The notes: a model not told the origin generated them from the letters alone. Positions 1-10,240 are shown, counted from the stretch's first letter. The stretch: DNA of 64,000 nucleotides from Solibacillus sp. FSL R7-0682 (GCF_038005985.1 NZ_JBBOUI010000001.1:3244001-3308000); one strand, 5' to 3'. Numbers and translations are program-made.

Positions 1-315
1 TTCATTTAATTGATCTGTTATATGAAGGTCATCCTCGAAAGAACCTGCCATCGATGAAGTATCGGAATCATTATTGACAGATGCACGTGTGACAACGACC
101 TCTAACCCAATCTCAGATGCATTAATATGAATCCAAATGGGACCATCTAAATCGAAGTAATCGTCAGTGTTTACTTCGCCAATAACATCCCAGAAAAGCT
201 CTTCACCTTTCGCGCGATTGTACCAAATTTCTTCACGGCTATAACCGCGGTCCTCTATATCACTATACGTAATAAAAAGTTTTAACGTATTTTCATTAAT
301 GCGTTCGATGTCCAT
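1..315 (-). CDS. mecA: MecA adaptor protein, N-terminal part (runs off left edge)
   Basis: Only the first 105 codons are present; the gene continues beyond the left edge. The N-terminus (MDIERINENTLKLF..., with DIEDRGYSREEIWYNR at about residues 19-34) matches the MecA N-terminal domain, which recognises substrates, while the missing C-terminal domain binds ClpC. In Bacillus MecA delivers ComK and Spx to the ClpCP protease, so it represses competence and lowers Spx levels. The ATG at 313-315 has a GAGG-type ribosome binding site a few bases upstream. It lies downstream of spx on the same strand, the arrangement seen in Bacillus, but a terminator separates them, so it probably has its own promoter. 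The two comK-like genes in this window are candidate substrates. Confidence 0.93.
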   Translation of the reverse strand, partial: MDIERINENTLKLFITYSDIEDRGYSREEIWYNRAKGEELFWDVIGEVNTDDYFDLDGPIWIHINASEIGLEVVVTRASVNNDSDTSSMAGSFEDDLHITDQLNE

Positions 316-761
316 TAGACCTCAACTCCCTTCACAGTCATTCATAGAACTCCATGTCACTTCAAAAAACCATTATTTCTCTTTAGAAAGGCATATGTTA
401 TGCGTTAAAGCATCAAATAATGTCCTTACCCATGTCTATATAAAGTTACTTCCCTATAGACTAAATAGTTTAAACAGCATGTCGCTCTATAACATCGGCA
501 CCAAGTACTTTATAAAACTGTCATAAAGTATCTATAACTCTATTGTATGATGTCTTGCACTAAAATGAAAAGGAAAAACGTTGGGGAAATAAAATTATTT
601 GAATTATTGAAATTGTATTGTACCTTCTCCTCGAAATCAAGCGTAAAATAAACAGAGCGAGGAAGATGGAATAAAGAAAATGCCAAAGAAGGCGCATAAT
701 AAGTGCAAATCAGCTGATTCAAAAACATAGCTTATAAAAATAAATATGTTACATCCTATTC
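316..761. other. Gene-poor spacer between mecA and spx
   Basis: About 450 AT-rich bases. It must hold the mecA promoter on the minus strand, but no clear -35/-10 pair stands out. A 62-codon open frame on the minus strand (540-728) has no ribosome binding site and no recognisable similarity, so it is not called as a gene. No repeat or RNA motif was seen here. Confidence 0.5.
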
Positions 762-811
762 TAAAAAAGAAAAAAAAGATGTTACAACCGCATATTTGCA
801 CCCGTAACATC
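762..811 (-). terminator. Rho-independent terminator of spx
   Basis: The inverted repeat GATGTTAC (778-785) / GTAACATC (804-811) is followed on the minus strand by a run of T residues (ATCTTTTTTTTC). It lies 15 bases after the spx stop codon, as expected for the end of the spx transcript. Confidence 0.8.
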
Positions 812-825
812 ATACATACTAATAT

Positions 826-1224
826 TTAGTTGACCATACGCTGTGCTTCTTGTAACTGGTAGGCACGAACTTTACGAGGTAGGAATCGACGAATTTCATC
901 TTCGTTATAGCCTACTTGCAAACGTTTTTCATCCAAAATAATTGGACGACGTAATAACCCTGGGTATTCTTGGATTAATTCATATAAACGTTGTAATGGT
1001 AAAGTCTCAACATCGACGTTTAATTTTTGGAAAATTTTAGATCGAGTAGAAATAATCTCATCCGTACCGTCTTCTGTCATACGTAAAATCTCTTTAATTT
1101 CACTAATTGTTAGAGGTTCAGAAAAAATGTTACGCTCTGTATATGGAATGTCATGCTCCTCTAGCCATGCTTTTGCTTTTCGACATGAAGTACAACTTGG
1201 TGAAGTAAATAATGTAACTAACAT
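826..1224 (-). CDS. spx: Transcriptional regulator Spx
   Basis: A 132-residue ArsC-fold protein, the standard Spx length. The redox switch CxxC is at C11/C14 (SPSCTSC), one residue later than in B. subtilis because of one extra residue at the N-terminus. Residues needed for contact with the RNA polymerase alpha C-terminal domain are present (G53, R61 and the RRP segment near 92-94). Spx binds the alpha subunit, blocks some activator-dependent transcription, and turns on thiol-stress genes when the cysteines are oxidised. It is degraded by ClpXP with YjbH, and MecA-ClpCP also recognises it; mecA is the next gene. The start has a strong GAGAGGAAGTGAGG ribosome binding site. Confidence 0.95.
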   Translation of the reverse strand: MLVTLFTSPSCTSCRKAKAWLEEHDIPYTERNIFSEPLTISEIKEILRMTEDGTDEIISTRSKIFQKLNVDVETLPLQRLYELIQEYPGLLRRPIILDEKRLQVGYNEDEIRRFLPRKVRAYQLQEAQRMVN

Positions 1225-1280
1225 TGCCTCACTTCCTCTCTAATTGATTTCAATTGTTACACGGTCTCATCTTGTCTGGA

Positions 1281-1310
1281 GACTATAATATCATTCAAAT
1301 TGAATGATAA
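1281..1310 (-). promoter_or_regulatory. spx promoter region with perfect 9-1-9 inverted repeat
   Basis: A perfect inverted repeat, ATCATTCAA-N-TTGAATGAT, occupies 1290-1308. On the minus strand it overlaps a plausible core promoter (TTTATC, 17-base spacer, TTATAG) about 60-85 bases upstream of spx. The 9-1-9 geometry is typical of Fur-family operators (Fur, PerR, Zur), and B. subtilis spx is known to be repressed by PerR and YodB, but the bases do not match the PerR consensus well. The regulator is therefore unassigned. Confidence 0.45.
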
Positions 1311-1690
1311 AAATTCACTCATATGAAGTAAAATGTAAACATTAAAATACTTAATTTAGAATTAATTTAATTTAAGATTCTGTACTTATTATACATGAAT
1401 CCCTCACATTTGGATATAGATTGTCAATAAAAAAATGACGATTCTATATACTTTTTATGCGCTGATTATCTCGGAATCACATAATTTTAATAACTCCAGT
1501 CACTTGATTAAATTTACCCTAAAAACCTACATGATAAACGTCCACTAATTTAAAAGTGATTCTCATTTAATAAAATCAATTGATAAAATAGTTTGATAAT
1601 ATTATTGCTATTCATATGATCATTGAATTACTACATCTAATATGACCTATTAACTTGTCTTTTATACTTTTTCAAACTTTTTTTTCGAAA
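1311..1690. other. AT-rich spacer upstream of the trpS leader
   Basis: About 380 bases with no supported gene, RNA motif or strong hairpin. It separates the divergent spx and trpS transcription units. Confidence 0.4.
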
Positions 1691-1693
1691 AGA

Positions 1694-1723
1694 TTGCATT
1701 TATTTCTCGCAATGCGTTATAAT
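1694..1723 (+). promoter_or_regulatory. Sigma-A type promoter of the trpS T-box transcript
   Basis: TTGCAT (1694-1699), an 18-base spacer and a consensus TATAAT (1718-1723) lie just upstream of the T-box leader. Confidence 0.65.
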
Positions 1724-1739
1724 CACTCACAAGATTATG

Positions 1740-1985
1740 AAAAACTATGACGAAGAGTAGTACATTTAACGCGAATGTTTAGAGAGTCTGTGGTTGGTGC
1801 AAACAGATCATTCATTAAATGGAATGGACTTCCGAGTTAGCTTTATGAACGTTTTCCTAGTAGTAAAGCTCGTCCCTTCACGTTACGAAGAAGAGTGGCC
1901 TTTACGGGCAAGCTGGGTGGTACCGCGGATTCAACATCATTCGTCCCTTCTATAGTTATATAGAGGACGCATGATGTTTTTTGTT
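1740..1985 (+). ncRNA. Tryptophan-specific T-box leader of trpS
   Basis: The leader carries the diagnostic T-box sequence TGGGTGGTACCGCG (1914-1927), the AGAGAG motif near 1780 and a GAAGAGTAGTA segment near 1752. The candidate specifier codon is TGG (1825-1827, in GAATGGACTTCC), which fits Trp and the downstream gene. A terminator follows: AACATCATTCGTCC (1933-1946) pairs with GGACGCATGATGTT (1965-1978) and runs into Ts. Uncharged tRNA-Trp would stabilise the antiterminator and allow trpS expression. Confidence 0.95.
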
Positions 1986-1993
1986 TTTAATGA

Positions 1994-3176
<1,183 letters not shown>

Positions 3177-3204
3177 GTCATACCCTCCTTTGTACAATTG
3201 TACG

Positions 3205-3244
3205 AAAAAACAACGTGCCGCATGACGCAACACGTTGTTTTTTT
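3205..3244. terminator. Bidirectional terminator between trpS and fabF
   Basis: AACAACGTG (3209-3217) pairs with CACGTTGTT (3231-3239), preceded by six As and followed by Ts, so it can act in both directions. It lies 12 bases past the fabF stop codon. Confidence 0.8.
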
Positions 3245-3256
3245 CATTACAACTTA

Positions 3257-4498
3257 TTAATTTACATATTTTTTAAATAACAAGCATGCATTATGTCCAC
3301 CAAAACCTAAAGAATTACTTAAAGCATAGTCTACAGATGCGTTACGAGCTTCATTCGGAATATAGTCTAAATCACATTCCGGATCAGGATCATGTAAATT
3401 CATCGTTGGTGGTAAAATTCCTTCTTTTAAGGCAAGCACTGTAAAGATTGCTTCAATCCCTCCTGCTGCACCAAGTAAGTGACCAGTCATACTCTTTGTT
3501 GAGCTCATCGCCAGTTTATAAGCATGATTACCAAATACTGTTTTGACAGCCTGAGTTTCAAATAAGTCGTTATATGGTGTACTTGTACCATGGGCATTAA
3601 TATAACCGACCTGGTCAGGCGCAACTTTCGCATCGTCCAAAGCCATTTGCATCGCACGAGCTGCCCCTTCGCCATTTGGTGCCGGTGCTGTAATATGATG
3701 TGCATCTCCTGTCGCACCATAACCTACTACTTCACCATAAATTTTAGCACCACGCTTTTTCGCATGCTCAAGCTCTTCTAGTATTAAAATTCCTGCTCCT
3801 TCACCAATAACAAAGCCATCACGGTTTTTATCAAATGGACGAGAAGCCGTCTGGATATCAGGGTTCATTGACAATGCTGTACTCGCACTAAATCCAGCAA
3901 CAGCCATTGTTACTATTGGTGCTTCAGTACCACCAGTAATCATCACATCCGCGTCACCGCGCTCAATAACTTTAAAGGCATCACCTATTGAGTTTGTACC
4001 AGAAGCACATGCAGTAACAGAGCAAGAATTTACACCCTTCGCTCCTAAATAAATTGATACTTGACCCGATGCCATATCAGGAATCATCATCGGAACGAAG
4101 AATGGGCTCACTCGGCGAACGCCACGCTCTTGGAACGTTAAAAATTGTTGCTCGTGAGTTTCCATTCCACCAATTCCCGAACCAATCCAAACGCCAACAC
4201 GAGGAGCCATTTCTTCAGTAATTGTTAAATTTGCATCTTTTGCAGCCATCATTGAAGCAGCTAGAGCATAATGAGTGAAACGATCCATTTTACGTGCTTC
4301 TTTTCGTTCAATATACTCTTCAATATTGAAGTCTTTTACTTCAGCTGCTACCGATACTGTAAATTTACTCGTATCAACCCGAGTCAACGGGCCGATTCCA
4401 GATTTTCCCGCAATTATATTTTCCCATGACTGTTCAGCACTGTTACCTACAGGTGTAACGGCGCCAATTCCTGTAACGACAACTCTTCTCTTTTCCAT
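3257..4498 (-). CDS. fabF: 3-oxoacyl-[acyl-carrier-protein] synthase II (KAS II)
   Basis: Elongating condensing enzyme of type II fatty acid synthesis; it joins malonyl-ACP to acyl-ACP. The catalytic cysteine is in TACASGTNS (about C164) and the two histidines are in [11 protein letters not shown] and TGHLLGAAG, giving the Cys-His-His triad. The start chosen at 4498 gives 413 residues, equal to B. subtilis FabF, and places GGGAG about 10 bases upstream; an in-frame ATG three codons earlier is too close to that site. It is the second gene of fabH-fabF, 51 bases downstream of fabH, and so shares the FapR-type promoter. Confidence 0.96.
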   Translation of the reverse strand: MEKRRVVVTGIGAVTPVGNSAEQSWENIIAGKSGIGPLTRVDTSKFTVSVAAEVKDFNIEEYIERKEARKMDRFTHYALAASMMAAKDANLTITEEMAPRVGVWIGSGIGGMETHEQQFLTFQERGVRRVSPFFVPMMIPDMASGQVSIYLGAKGVNSCSVTACASGTNSIGDAFKVIERGDADVMITGGTEAPIVTMAVAGFSASTALSMNPDIQTASRPFDKNRDGFVIGEGAGILILEELEHAKKRGAKIYGEVVGYGATGDAHHITAPAPNGEGAARAMQMALDDAKVAPDQVGYINAHGTSTPYNDLFETQAVKTVFGNHAYKLAMSSTKSMTGHLLGAAGGIEAIFTVLALKEGILPPTMNLHDPDPECDLDYIPNEARNASVDYALSNSLGFGGHNACLLFKKYVN

Positions 4499-4549
4499 CG
4501 ATTCCATACTCCCTTTTAAAATCTAATTTATTTTCTATTCATCACTCTT

Positions 4550-5485
4550 TTATTTTCCCCATTTCACAGCGAGAGCTCCCCAAGTAAGTCCCCCACCAAA
4601 ACCAACTAAAACAACGATATCATCATCTTTAATCTTGCCTTCTGCCAAATCATCGACAATCGATATGCCAATTGAAGCTGCCGAAGTATTTCCGTAATGC
4701 TGGATCGTTTTCGACATTTTTTCTTCTGGTAACCCTAGACGTTCCCGAGCAGCTTCCATAATTCGAATATTGGCTTGATGCGGAACTAAATAATCCACAT
4801 CTTCCTTTGTTAAACCTGCTTTTTCAATAACACTTAATGCTGATTCGCCCATTTGACGTACCGCAAATTTAAATACTTCTCGACCATTCATAAATATATG
4901 ATTATCATTATTTAAAAATAGATGTTTACCACCTGTGCCATCTGCGCCAAGCTCGAAGGATAAAATACCACGCCCTTCAGAAACTTTACCAATAACCGCA
5001 GCACAAGCACCATCACCGAATAAGATTGCCGTATTACGATCTTCCCAATCTACAATTTTCGTTAATTTTTCTACACCTACTACTAATATATAGTCATAGC
5101 TATTACTTTCAACAAATTGTTTTGCAATCGTAGTCGCATAAATAAAGCCTGAGCATGCTGCAGAAATATCCATCGCACCACATCCTGATGCCCCTAATCG
5201 TTCTTGGATTTGACATGCGACACTTGGGAAGTTTTGATCTTGTGTGACAGTTGCAACGATAATTAAGCCAAGCTGATCCGCTGAAATCCCGGCATCTGTA
5301 AGTGCTTTTTCTGCTGCTTTAAATGCTAAATCAGATGTCTCTTCTCCTTCAGCAATATGACGGCGTTCAATGCCCGTACGTGTACGAATCCATTCATCCG
5401 ATGTATCTAAAAATTTTTCAAAATCTGCATTTGTCATTACTTTTTCGGGAACATATTTGCTAATCCCGATAATCCCTGCATTCAT
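4550..5485 (-). CDS. fabH: 3-oxoacyl-[acyl-carrier-protein] synthase III (KAS III)
   Basis: Initiating condensing enzyme of fatty acid synthesis, joining acyl-CoA primers to malonyl-ACP. In Bacillus-type bacteria this enzyme sets branched-chain primer use. The catalytic cysteine is C111 (ISAACSGF), with the histidine and asparagine in VPHQANIRI and HYGNTSAAS. The 311-residue length is normal. The ribosome binding site is AAGGGGG; another ATG four bases upstream of the start is out of frame. It is first in fabH-fabF, behind a promoter overlapped by a FapR-like operator. Confidence 0.96.
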   Translation of the reverse strand: MNAGIIGISKYVPEKVMTNADFEKFLDTSDEWIRTRTGIERRHIAEGEETSDLAFKAAEKALTDAGISADQLGLIIVATVTQDQNFPSVACQIQERLGASGCGAMDISAACSGFIYATTIAKQFVESNSYDYILVVGVEKLTKIVDWEDRNTAILFGDGACAAVIGKVSEGRGILSFELGADGTGGKHLFLNNDNHIFMNGREVFKFAVRQMGESALSVIEKAGLTKEDVDYLVPHQANIRIMEAARERLGLPEEKMSKTIQHYGNTSAASIGISIVDDLAEGKIKDDDIVVLVGFGGGLTWGALAVKWGK

Positions 5486-5535
5486 TCATTTGCCCCCTTG
5501 TTTTCAAACATTCCCCTTTAAAAATAACACTAATT

Positions 5536-5581
5536 ATTAGTAGTTGGTCATAATTATAGACGATAAATTATTTGAAAACAA
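5536..5581 (-). promoter_or_regulatory. fabHF promoter with FapR-type operator
   Basis: On the minus strand TTGTTT (5576-5581), a 17-base spacer and TATAAT (5553-5558) form a good promoter. Immediately after and overlapping the -10 is ATTATGACCAACTACTAAT (5536-5554), which matches the FapR palindrome ATTAGTACCTGGTACTAAT at most positions of both half sites. In B. subtilis FapR represses fabH-fabF and is released by malonyl-CoA. The assignment rests on the consensus recalled from memory. Confidence 0.75.
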
Positions 5582-5709
5582 CTATAATATTTTTGACAAC
5601 TTGAGGAAAAGTTGTATTCACTCTTTTATTTTTAGGTTAAGCTATGGTATGATATTGAAGATGTATTTTCATAATAACGATAGAAATAAATTCAGGTGGG
5701 GTGAATTTG

Positions 5710-5907
5710 ATGCAATATATTATTACTTTCTTCTGGTCATTCCTATTAGTAGCAATGTTAAACTACGTAGTAAGCTCTGTAATGGGTGTAGACTTTAACT
5801 TCATGAATGGCGTAATTATTTCATTAGTATTCAGTGTATTAGTAATTATCATTGCTGCAGTGATTCCAAACGAATCAACTCCAGACGCAGAAGCTGAACA
5901 TCATTAA
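5710..5907 (+). CDS. yjzD: YjzD-like DUF2929 small membrane protein
   Basis: A 65-residue protein with two transmembrane helices (residues about 3-24 and 31-53) and an acidic C-terminal tail ending in histidines. The pattern (WSFLLVAMLNYVVSSVMGV, then an IPNE tail) is that of YjzD/DUF2929, which in B. subtilis also lies beside the fabH region. The function is unknown. The ATG at 5710 is preferred over in-frame GTG (5701) because AGGTGGGG then lies about 8 bases upstream. It diverges from fabH and converges with clpB. Confidence 0.85.
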   Translation: MQYIITFFWSFLLVAMLNYVVSSVMGVDFNFMNGVIISLVFSVLVIIIAAVIPNESTPDAEAEHH

Positions 5908-5910
5908 TTA

Positions 5911-5953
5911 AAAAAACACAACCCATGCATAGTTTGCATAAGTTGTGTTTTTT
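5911..5953. terminator. Bidirectional terminator between yjzD and clpB
   Basis: AAAAAACACAAC (5911-5922) pairs with GTTGTGTTTTTT (5942-5953). A- and T-runs on both sides allow termination in both directions. Confidence 0.85.
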
Positions 5954-5956
5954 GTT

Positions 5957-8083
5957 TTATTTCTTAATTTTTATCTCGCCATTTTCTATTAAAATCGACA
6001 ATGTTTCTCCAGCAATAACCTCACCTTTTAACAACTCCCGCGCTACAATCGTTTCTAAGTGACGTTGCACAAATCGTTTTAACGGGCGGGCACCGAATTG
6101 CGGATCGATTCCGTTTTCCACAATCCAATCCACTACATCATCTTCTACATCTAGCGTAATTTCCTGCTCTGCAACACGCGCTTGTAGCTGTTGCACATAT
6201 TTCCAAGCAATCGCATGGAAGTGCTCATTTGTTAAGGCATGGAACAGAATAATATCATCCATTCGGTTAAGTAACTCTGGTTTAAAGTGCTGGCGTAAAG
6301 CTGCTAGTACAAGGGCTTCTGCTTCCTCACCTTGCTCTAAAAGGTACTGAGACCCAATATTGGACGTTAAAATGATGACCGTATTTGTAAAGTTCACCAT
6401 CCTACCTTGGCTATCCGTAATACGTCCATCATCTAACATTTGCAGTAAAATATTTGCAACATCTGGATGTGCCTTTTCAATCTCATCTAATAAGACAACC
6501 GAATATGGATTACGACGAACTGCTTCTGTCAGTTGGCCACCTTCTTCATACCCTATATATCCCGGAGGTGCTCCGACTAAACGAGATACCGAATGCTTCT
6601 CCATATATTCACTCATATCGATACGTATGAAATGATCTTCCGAATCAAAAAGCTGTTCTGCTAATGCTTTAGCTAATTCTGTTTTCCCCACACCAGTCGG
6701 TCCTAAAAATAAAAAGCTACCTATTGGCTTGTTCGGATCCTTAATACCCGAACGCGCACGCCAAACTGCCTCTGTTACATAAGTTACTGCATCATCCTGA
6801 CCTACTACTCGCTCATGTAATGTATCTTTTAAGCGTAGTAATTTTTCGCGTTCTCCTTCTACAAGCTTCGTGACCGGAATGCCTGTCCAACGTGAAATGA
6901 TTTTTGCAATTTCTTCCTCTGTCACTTCTTCACGTAACATACGATTGCCTTCTGTATCTTTTAATTGTCGCTCCAACTCAGCAATTTCTTTTTCAAGTCT
7001 TGGAATTTGACTGTATTGCAATTCACTAACTCGTGCTAAGTTACTGTTTGTATACATAAGGTCTTCTGCCTCAGCGACAAATTTCTTCAACTGGTCTTTT
7101 TTATCTCGAACAATTTGTAAGCCATTTTTTTCAAACTCCCATTGTTCTTTCATTGTTTCCATCGATGCTTCTAACTTGTTAATATCTTCACTTAAAATTT
7201 CAAGGCGTTTTTTACTTGCTGCATCGTTTTCCTTCTTCAATGCTTGTTCTTCAATTTTCAACTGTGTTAATCGACGTGTTGCTTTATCGAGCTCTTGAGG
7301 CATTGATTCAATTTCAATACGAATCATTGCACATGCTTCATCAACTAAATCAATTGCTTTGTCCGGTAAAAAACGGTCTGTAATATACCGATCCGATAGC
7401 TGAGCTGCTGCGATAATTGCACGATCATGGATGCGGACACCACGGTGATGCTCTTCAAATCGATCTTTAATACCACGTAAAATCGAAACAGTATCTTCAA
7501 TAGATGGCTCACGCACTAATACTTGCTGGAAACGACGTTCTAATGCTGGGTCCTTTTCAATGTACATACGGTATTCATCCAATGTTGTCGCTCCTATACA
7601 ATGAAGCTCTCCACGAGCAAGCATCGGCTTAAGCATGTTCCCTGCATCCATCGCACCATCTGTTTTCCCAGCGCCAACAATTGTATGGATTTCATCAATA
7701 AATAAAATAATTTGACCATCGGAATCCTTTACTTGCTTTAAAACTGCTTTTAAACGTTCTTCAAACTGACCACGATAAGATGCACCTGCAATTAATGCAC
7801 TCATGTCCAACTCGTATAAAAGTGCGTCCTTTAATCCTTCAGGTACGTCTCTGCGTACAATTCGTTGAGCTAAGCCTTCTACAATTGCCGTTTTACCAAC
7901 ACCTGGCTCTCCAATAAGCACTGGATTATTTTTCGTTTTACGCGATAAAATTCGAATGACATTTCGAATTTCTTCATCTCGCCCAATGACCGGATCCATT
8001 TTTCCATTTTTAACTTGATCAATTAAATTACGTCCGTACTGCTCTAACGGTGGACGATTATCTTGCGTTTGATTAAATTGCAT
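5957..8083 (-). CDS. clpB: ClpB-type disaggregase lacking the N-terminal Clp domain
   Basis: A Hsp100 AAA+ chaperone of 708 residues. It has two ATPase modules, with Walker A GEPGVGKT near 58-65 and GPTGVGKT near 461-468, and a long coiled-coil middle domain (about 262-382, with LARVSELQY), which marks it as ClpB rather than ClpC/ClpE. The roughly 150-residue N-domain found in most ClpB is absent: the protein opens with a short tail and enters AAA1 at once ([13 protein letters not shown]). The ATG at 8083 is 8 bases from AAGGGG; the GTG at 8092 is too close. No N-domain sequence lies upstream, only the promoter and a CtsR-like operator. ClpB works with DnaK to dissolve aggregates. Confidence 0.9.
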   Translation of the reverse strand: MQFNQTQDNRPPLEQYGRNLIDQVKNGKMDPVIGRDEEIRNVIRILSRKTKNNPVLIGEPGVGKTAIVEGLAQRIVRRDVPEGLKDALLYELDMSALIAGASYRGQFEERLKAVLKQVKDSDGQIILFIDEIHTIVGAGKTDGAMDAGNMLKPMLARGELHCIGATTLDEYRMYIEKDPALERRFQQVLVREPSIEDTVSILRGIKDRFEEHHRGVRIHDRAIIAAAQLSDRYITDRFLPDKAIDLVDEACAMIRIEIESMPQELDKATRRLTQLKIEEQALKKENDAASKKRLEILSEDINKLEASMETMKEQWEFEKNGLQIVRDKKDQLKKFVAEAEDLMYTNSNLARVSELQYSQIPRLEKEIAELERQLKDTEGNRMLREEVTEEEIAKIISRWTGIPVTKLVEGEREKLLRLKDTLHERVVGQDDAVTYVTEAVWRARSGIKDPNKPIGSFLFLGPTGVGKTELAKALAEQLFDSEDHFIRIDMSEYMEKHSVSRLVGAPPGYIGYEEGGQLTEAVRRNPYSVVLLDEIEKAHPDVANILLQMLDDGRITDSQGRMVNFTNTVIILTSNIGSQYLLEQGEEAEALVLAALRQHFKPELLNRMDDIILFHALTNEHFHAIAWKYVQQLQARVAEQEITLDVEDDVVDWIVENGIDPQFGARPLKRFVQRHLETIVARELLKGEVIAGETLSILIENGEIKIKK

Positions 8084-8102
8084 GAATGACACCCCTTATC
8101 TC

Positions 8103-8154
8103 TTTGACCTTTACTGACTAATTCGATTATAGGTAAAAATTGATCAAACTACAA
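8103..8154 (-). promoter_or_regulatory. clpB promoter with CtsR operator
   Basis: On the minus strand TTGTAG (8149-8154), a 17-base spacer and TATAAT (8126-8131) are followed by AGTCAGTAAAGGTCAAA (8103-8119). This fits the CtsR direct heptad repeat (A/G)GTCAAA-N3-(A/G)GTCAAA with mismatches only at the end of the first heptad. CtsR represses class III heat-shock genes in Firmicutes. Confidence 0.75.
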
Positions 8155-8303
8155 ATAATAATTCTCATTATTTTAACTTATTTATCAAAAAAGTTATGGT
8201 ATGATGATGGCACAAGATAAATACATTTTTTTACACTTTTATTCTTGTTCGAAAGGTGTGATTTTTTATCGAAACGGTAGTAGCAATTCCTTCTGATATT
8301 GCG

Positions 8304-8963
8304 TTGTTATTCAAAACAAAGGGAATAACATTAAAAATCGAGAAAGGTTCCCATATTTTTCAAGAAGGAGAACGAGCAGATCATGTATTCCTTATAAAAA
8401 GCGGTTCCGTTCAAGTTAGTAAAGAAACCGAAAGCGGGAAAGAACTAACAATTCGTATTTGCGGGAAAAATTGCTTGATTGGTGAAAGCCTTATGTTTTG
8501 CAAATTTACTTCCCACTCTACAACAGCCAAAGCACTAGAAGTTTCAGAAATTTACTCATTACATAACGATCAACTTGAGGCATTTATTAACGAACATTCA
8601 ACATTAATGATTGACTATTTAAAATGGATTCAAACAGAAAATATTAAAAATCAAAGCAGACTTCGTGATTTAGTACTACACGGAAAAAAAGGCGCGCTTT
8701 ATTCGACCTTAATTCGTTTAGCCAATACGTATGGACATTTTAATTCCACGAAGGAAGTGGCTATTAAAATCGCCTTAACAAATACAGAAATCGCCAATTT
8801 ATGTGCGACAAGTCGAGAAATGATTAACCGTATGTTAACAGATTTACGTAAAAAAAATATTATTACAATGGAAAAAGGGTATATTACGATTAACGACTTA
8901 GATTATTTAAAGCAAGAAATTGATTGTGAAAACTGTCCATTGTCCATCTGTCGTATAGATTAA
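8304..8963 (+). CDS. fnr: Fnr, oxygen-sensing Crp/Fnr-family regulator
   Basis: A cAMP-receptor-fold sensor domain (about 10-100) is followed by a helix-turn-helix (TNTEIANLCATSREMINRML). Near the C-terminus is CENCPLSIC, a Cx2Cx4C at 208, 211 and 216. Bacillus Fnr binds its [4Fe-4S] cluster through exactly such a C-terminal triad plus an aspartate, and D122 (RDLVLHGKKGAL) sits where that aspartate is expected. In Bacillus it activates anaerobic respiration genes. The frame given starts at TTG 8304, which lacks a ribosome binding site. The same frame is open back to 8262, and GAAAGG at 8251 would better fit a non-standard start (ATC 8268), adding 12 residues and giving about the B. subtilis length. 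Confidence 0.9.
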   Translation: MLFKTKGITLKIEKGSHIFQEGERADHVFLIKSGSVQVSKETESGKELTIRICGKNCLIGESLMFCKFTSHSTTAKALEVSEIYSLHNDQLEAFINEHSTLMIDYLKWIQTENIKNQSRLRDLVLHGKKGALYSTLIRLANTYGHFNSTKEVAIKIALTNTEIANLCATSREMINRMLTDLRKKNIITMEKGYITINDLDYLKQEIDCENCPLSICRID

Positions 8964-8980
8964 ATTTATCAATGCATATT

Positions 8981-9025
8981 AAAATCCCGCTTCATTCCTA
9001 AATTTAGGAATAAAGCGGGATTTCT
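8981..9025. terminator. Bidirectional terminator between fnr and yitW
   Basis: AAATCCCGC (8982-8990) pairs with GCGGGATTT (9015-9023), and the inner TTCCTAAATTTAGGAA extends the stem. It lies between two convergent genes. Confidence 0.85.
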
Positions 9026-9026
9026 A

Positions 9027-9341
9027 TTAACGTATACCTAATGCCATTTTTGCATAGCGAGACATATTGTCCTTTGACCATGCTGGCTGCCATACGATAT
9101 CTACTTTCGTTTCTTTTACTTCTGGTAGCTCACCTAATGCTGTTTGCACTTGGTCTACAATTACCGGACCTAATGGGCATCCCATTGATGTTAATGTCAT
9201 TGTTACAGTAGCAAGACCTTCATCTGTTAAATCAACATCATATACTAAACCTAAGTTGACAATATCAATGCCAAGCTCTGGATCGATTACGTTTTCTAAT
9301 GCACCTAACATGCTGTCTTTCATATCTTGATCAATCGCCAT
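9027..9341 (-). CDS. yitW: Fe-S cluster assembly factor, MIP18/DUF59 family (YitW)
   Basis: A 104-residue single-domain protein of the DUF59/MIP18 family (SufT/PaaD-like). The conserved segments DPELGIDIVNLGLVY, TLTSMGCPLGP with its invariant cysteine, and MSRYAKMALGIR align closely with B. subtilis YitW. The family helps mature iron-sulfur proteins by carrying or inserting clusters through that cysteine. The ribosome binding site AAAGGGG is well placed. It is followed upstream on the same strand by yitV, as in B. subtilis. Confidence 0.9.
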   Translation of the reverse strand: MAIDQDMKDSMLGALENVIDPELGIDIVNLGLVYDVDLTDEGLATVTMTLTSMGCPLGPVIVDQVQTALGELPEVKETKVDIVWQPAWSKDNMSRYAKMALGIR

Positions 9342-9396
9342 ATTAAGTTTCCCCTTTCACAATAGTGTTAAGCTTTATCATATCAGAACCGATGAT

Positions 9397-10155
9397 TTAT
9401 GCCAAATGTTGTGCTAAAAATTGAGTTACTTGCAGCATTCCTTCTCGAGAAACAGTATGCCCTGCTTTTGGCTCCGAAATGTACTGGATTTGTTTCATCG
9501 AATTTATTTCTACTAAATGCTCATAATACTCGTGACTCATGTTAAATGGAACAACGGCATCTTTTTCTCCGTGCCAAAAAATGATTGGACACTGTTTCCA
9601 TACATCTTCATGTTCTTCAAAATTAAATGGGGCTAGTTTTGCAATAACCGCTTGCTGCTGTTCATCTACAATTGGCAAAGTAATACCCTTTGCCTTTAGT
9701 AGCTCAACTTGATATTGTGCAAGTTTCGTATAACTAGTTGTGCCCATACAAATACCTGCAGTTTTAATCCATTGATAAATGGCTAAGCAGCCTGAAGTTA
9801 CAATTCCACCCATCGAGGTGCCCGCGATACCAATTTGGTCGTGCACGATGATGTTTTTAAACTTTAATTGTTCGTGTAATGTATGTACTTCTTTTATCGA
9901 TTGCAGTACAATTTCCCAAAATTTCATATTCATTTGGTTTTCATTTAAATTTTCCGAACGCTTTCCATGTAAAATAGCATCGGGTAATAGGACACGTATC
10001 CCTTTCTCTACAAGCTGATAGGCATAATGTAGATTATGTTCTTTTGCACTTAAAAATCCATGTAGAAAGATGACAACTGGTGTATGTTCATCCATTTCTT
10101 CTTCATAAACATGTAATAGTGGAATCGATTCCCACACTTCTTCCTTAACGATCAT
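9397..10155 (-). CDS. yitV: Alpha/beta-hydrolase, YitV-type esterase
   Basis: A 252-residue alpha/beta-hydrolase. HG oxyanion motif IFLHGFLSAKEHNLHYAY, nucleophile elbow GTSMGG (catalytic serine), acid in GEKDAVVPF and histidine in AGHTVS form the expected triad. The sequence follows B. subtilis YitV, a predicted esterase or peptidase-like hydrolase of unknown substrate. The ATG at 10155 has an ideal GGAGGTGAT upstream; a longer frame from GTG 10168-10170 would place that site inside the gene. It lies 55 bases upstream of yitW, probably in one transcript. Confidence 0.88.
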   Translation of the reverse strand: MIVKEEVWESIPLLHVYEEEMDEHTPVVIFLHGFLSAKEHNLHYAYQLVEKGIRVLLPDAILHGKRSENLNENQMNMKFWEIVLQSIKEVHTLHEQLKFKNIIVHDQIGIAGTSMGGIVTSGCLAIYQWIKTAGICMGTTSYTKLAQYQVELLKAKGITLPIVDEQQQAVIAKLAPFNFEEHEDVWKQCPIIFWHGEKDAVVPFNMSHEYYEHLVEINSMKQIQYISEPKAGHTVSREGMLQVTQFLAQHLA

Positions 10156-10208
10156 GGATATCACCTCCACTACTTACCTTATCAAAACTTACCAATTGTT
10201 TCAAAACT

Positions 10209-10238
10209 TTGACGTGCATCATTTTATAGCGTTACAAT
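10209..10238 (+). promoter_or_regulatory. Promoter of the yitU leader transcript
   Basis: TTGACG (10209-10214), an 18-base spacer and TACAAT (10233-10238). The predicted start falls at the 5' foot of the stem-loop at 10241-10294, leaving about 125 bases of leader before yitU. Confidence 0.6.
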
Positions 10239-10240
10239 AG

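Noticed and set aside
540-728. A 62-codon frame between mecA and spx
   Set aside because: No ribosome binding site, no recognisable domain, and typical of chance in AT-rich spacer.
5593-5660. Promoter of yjzD from TTGACA at 5593
   Set aside because: The -35 is perfect, but no -10 lies at a proper distance; a second candidate (TATGAT near 5650) has a poor -35, so neither was listed.
8155-8175. Fur box between clpB and fnr (AATAATTCTCATTATT)
   Set aside because: Only a partial match to the 7-1-7 or 19-base consensus in AT-rich DNA; no neighbouring iron gene supports it.
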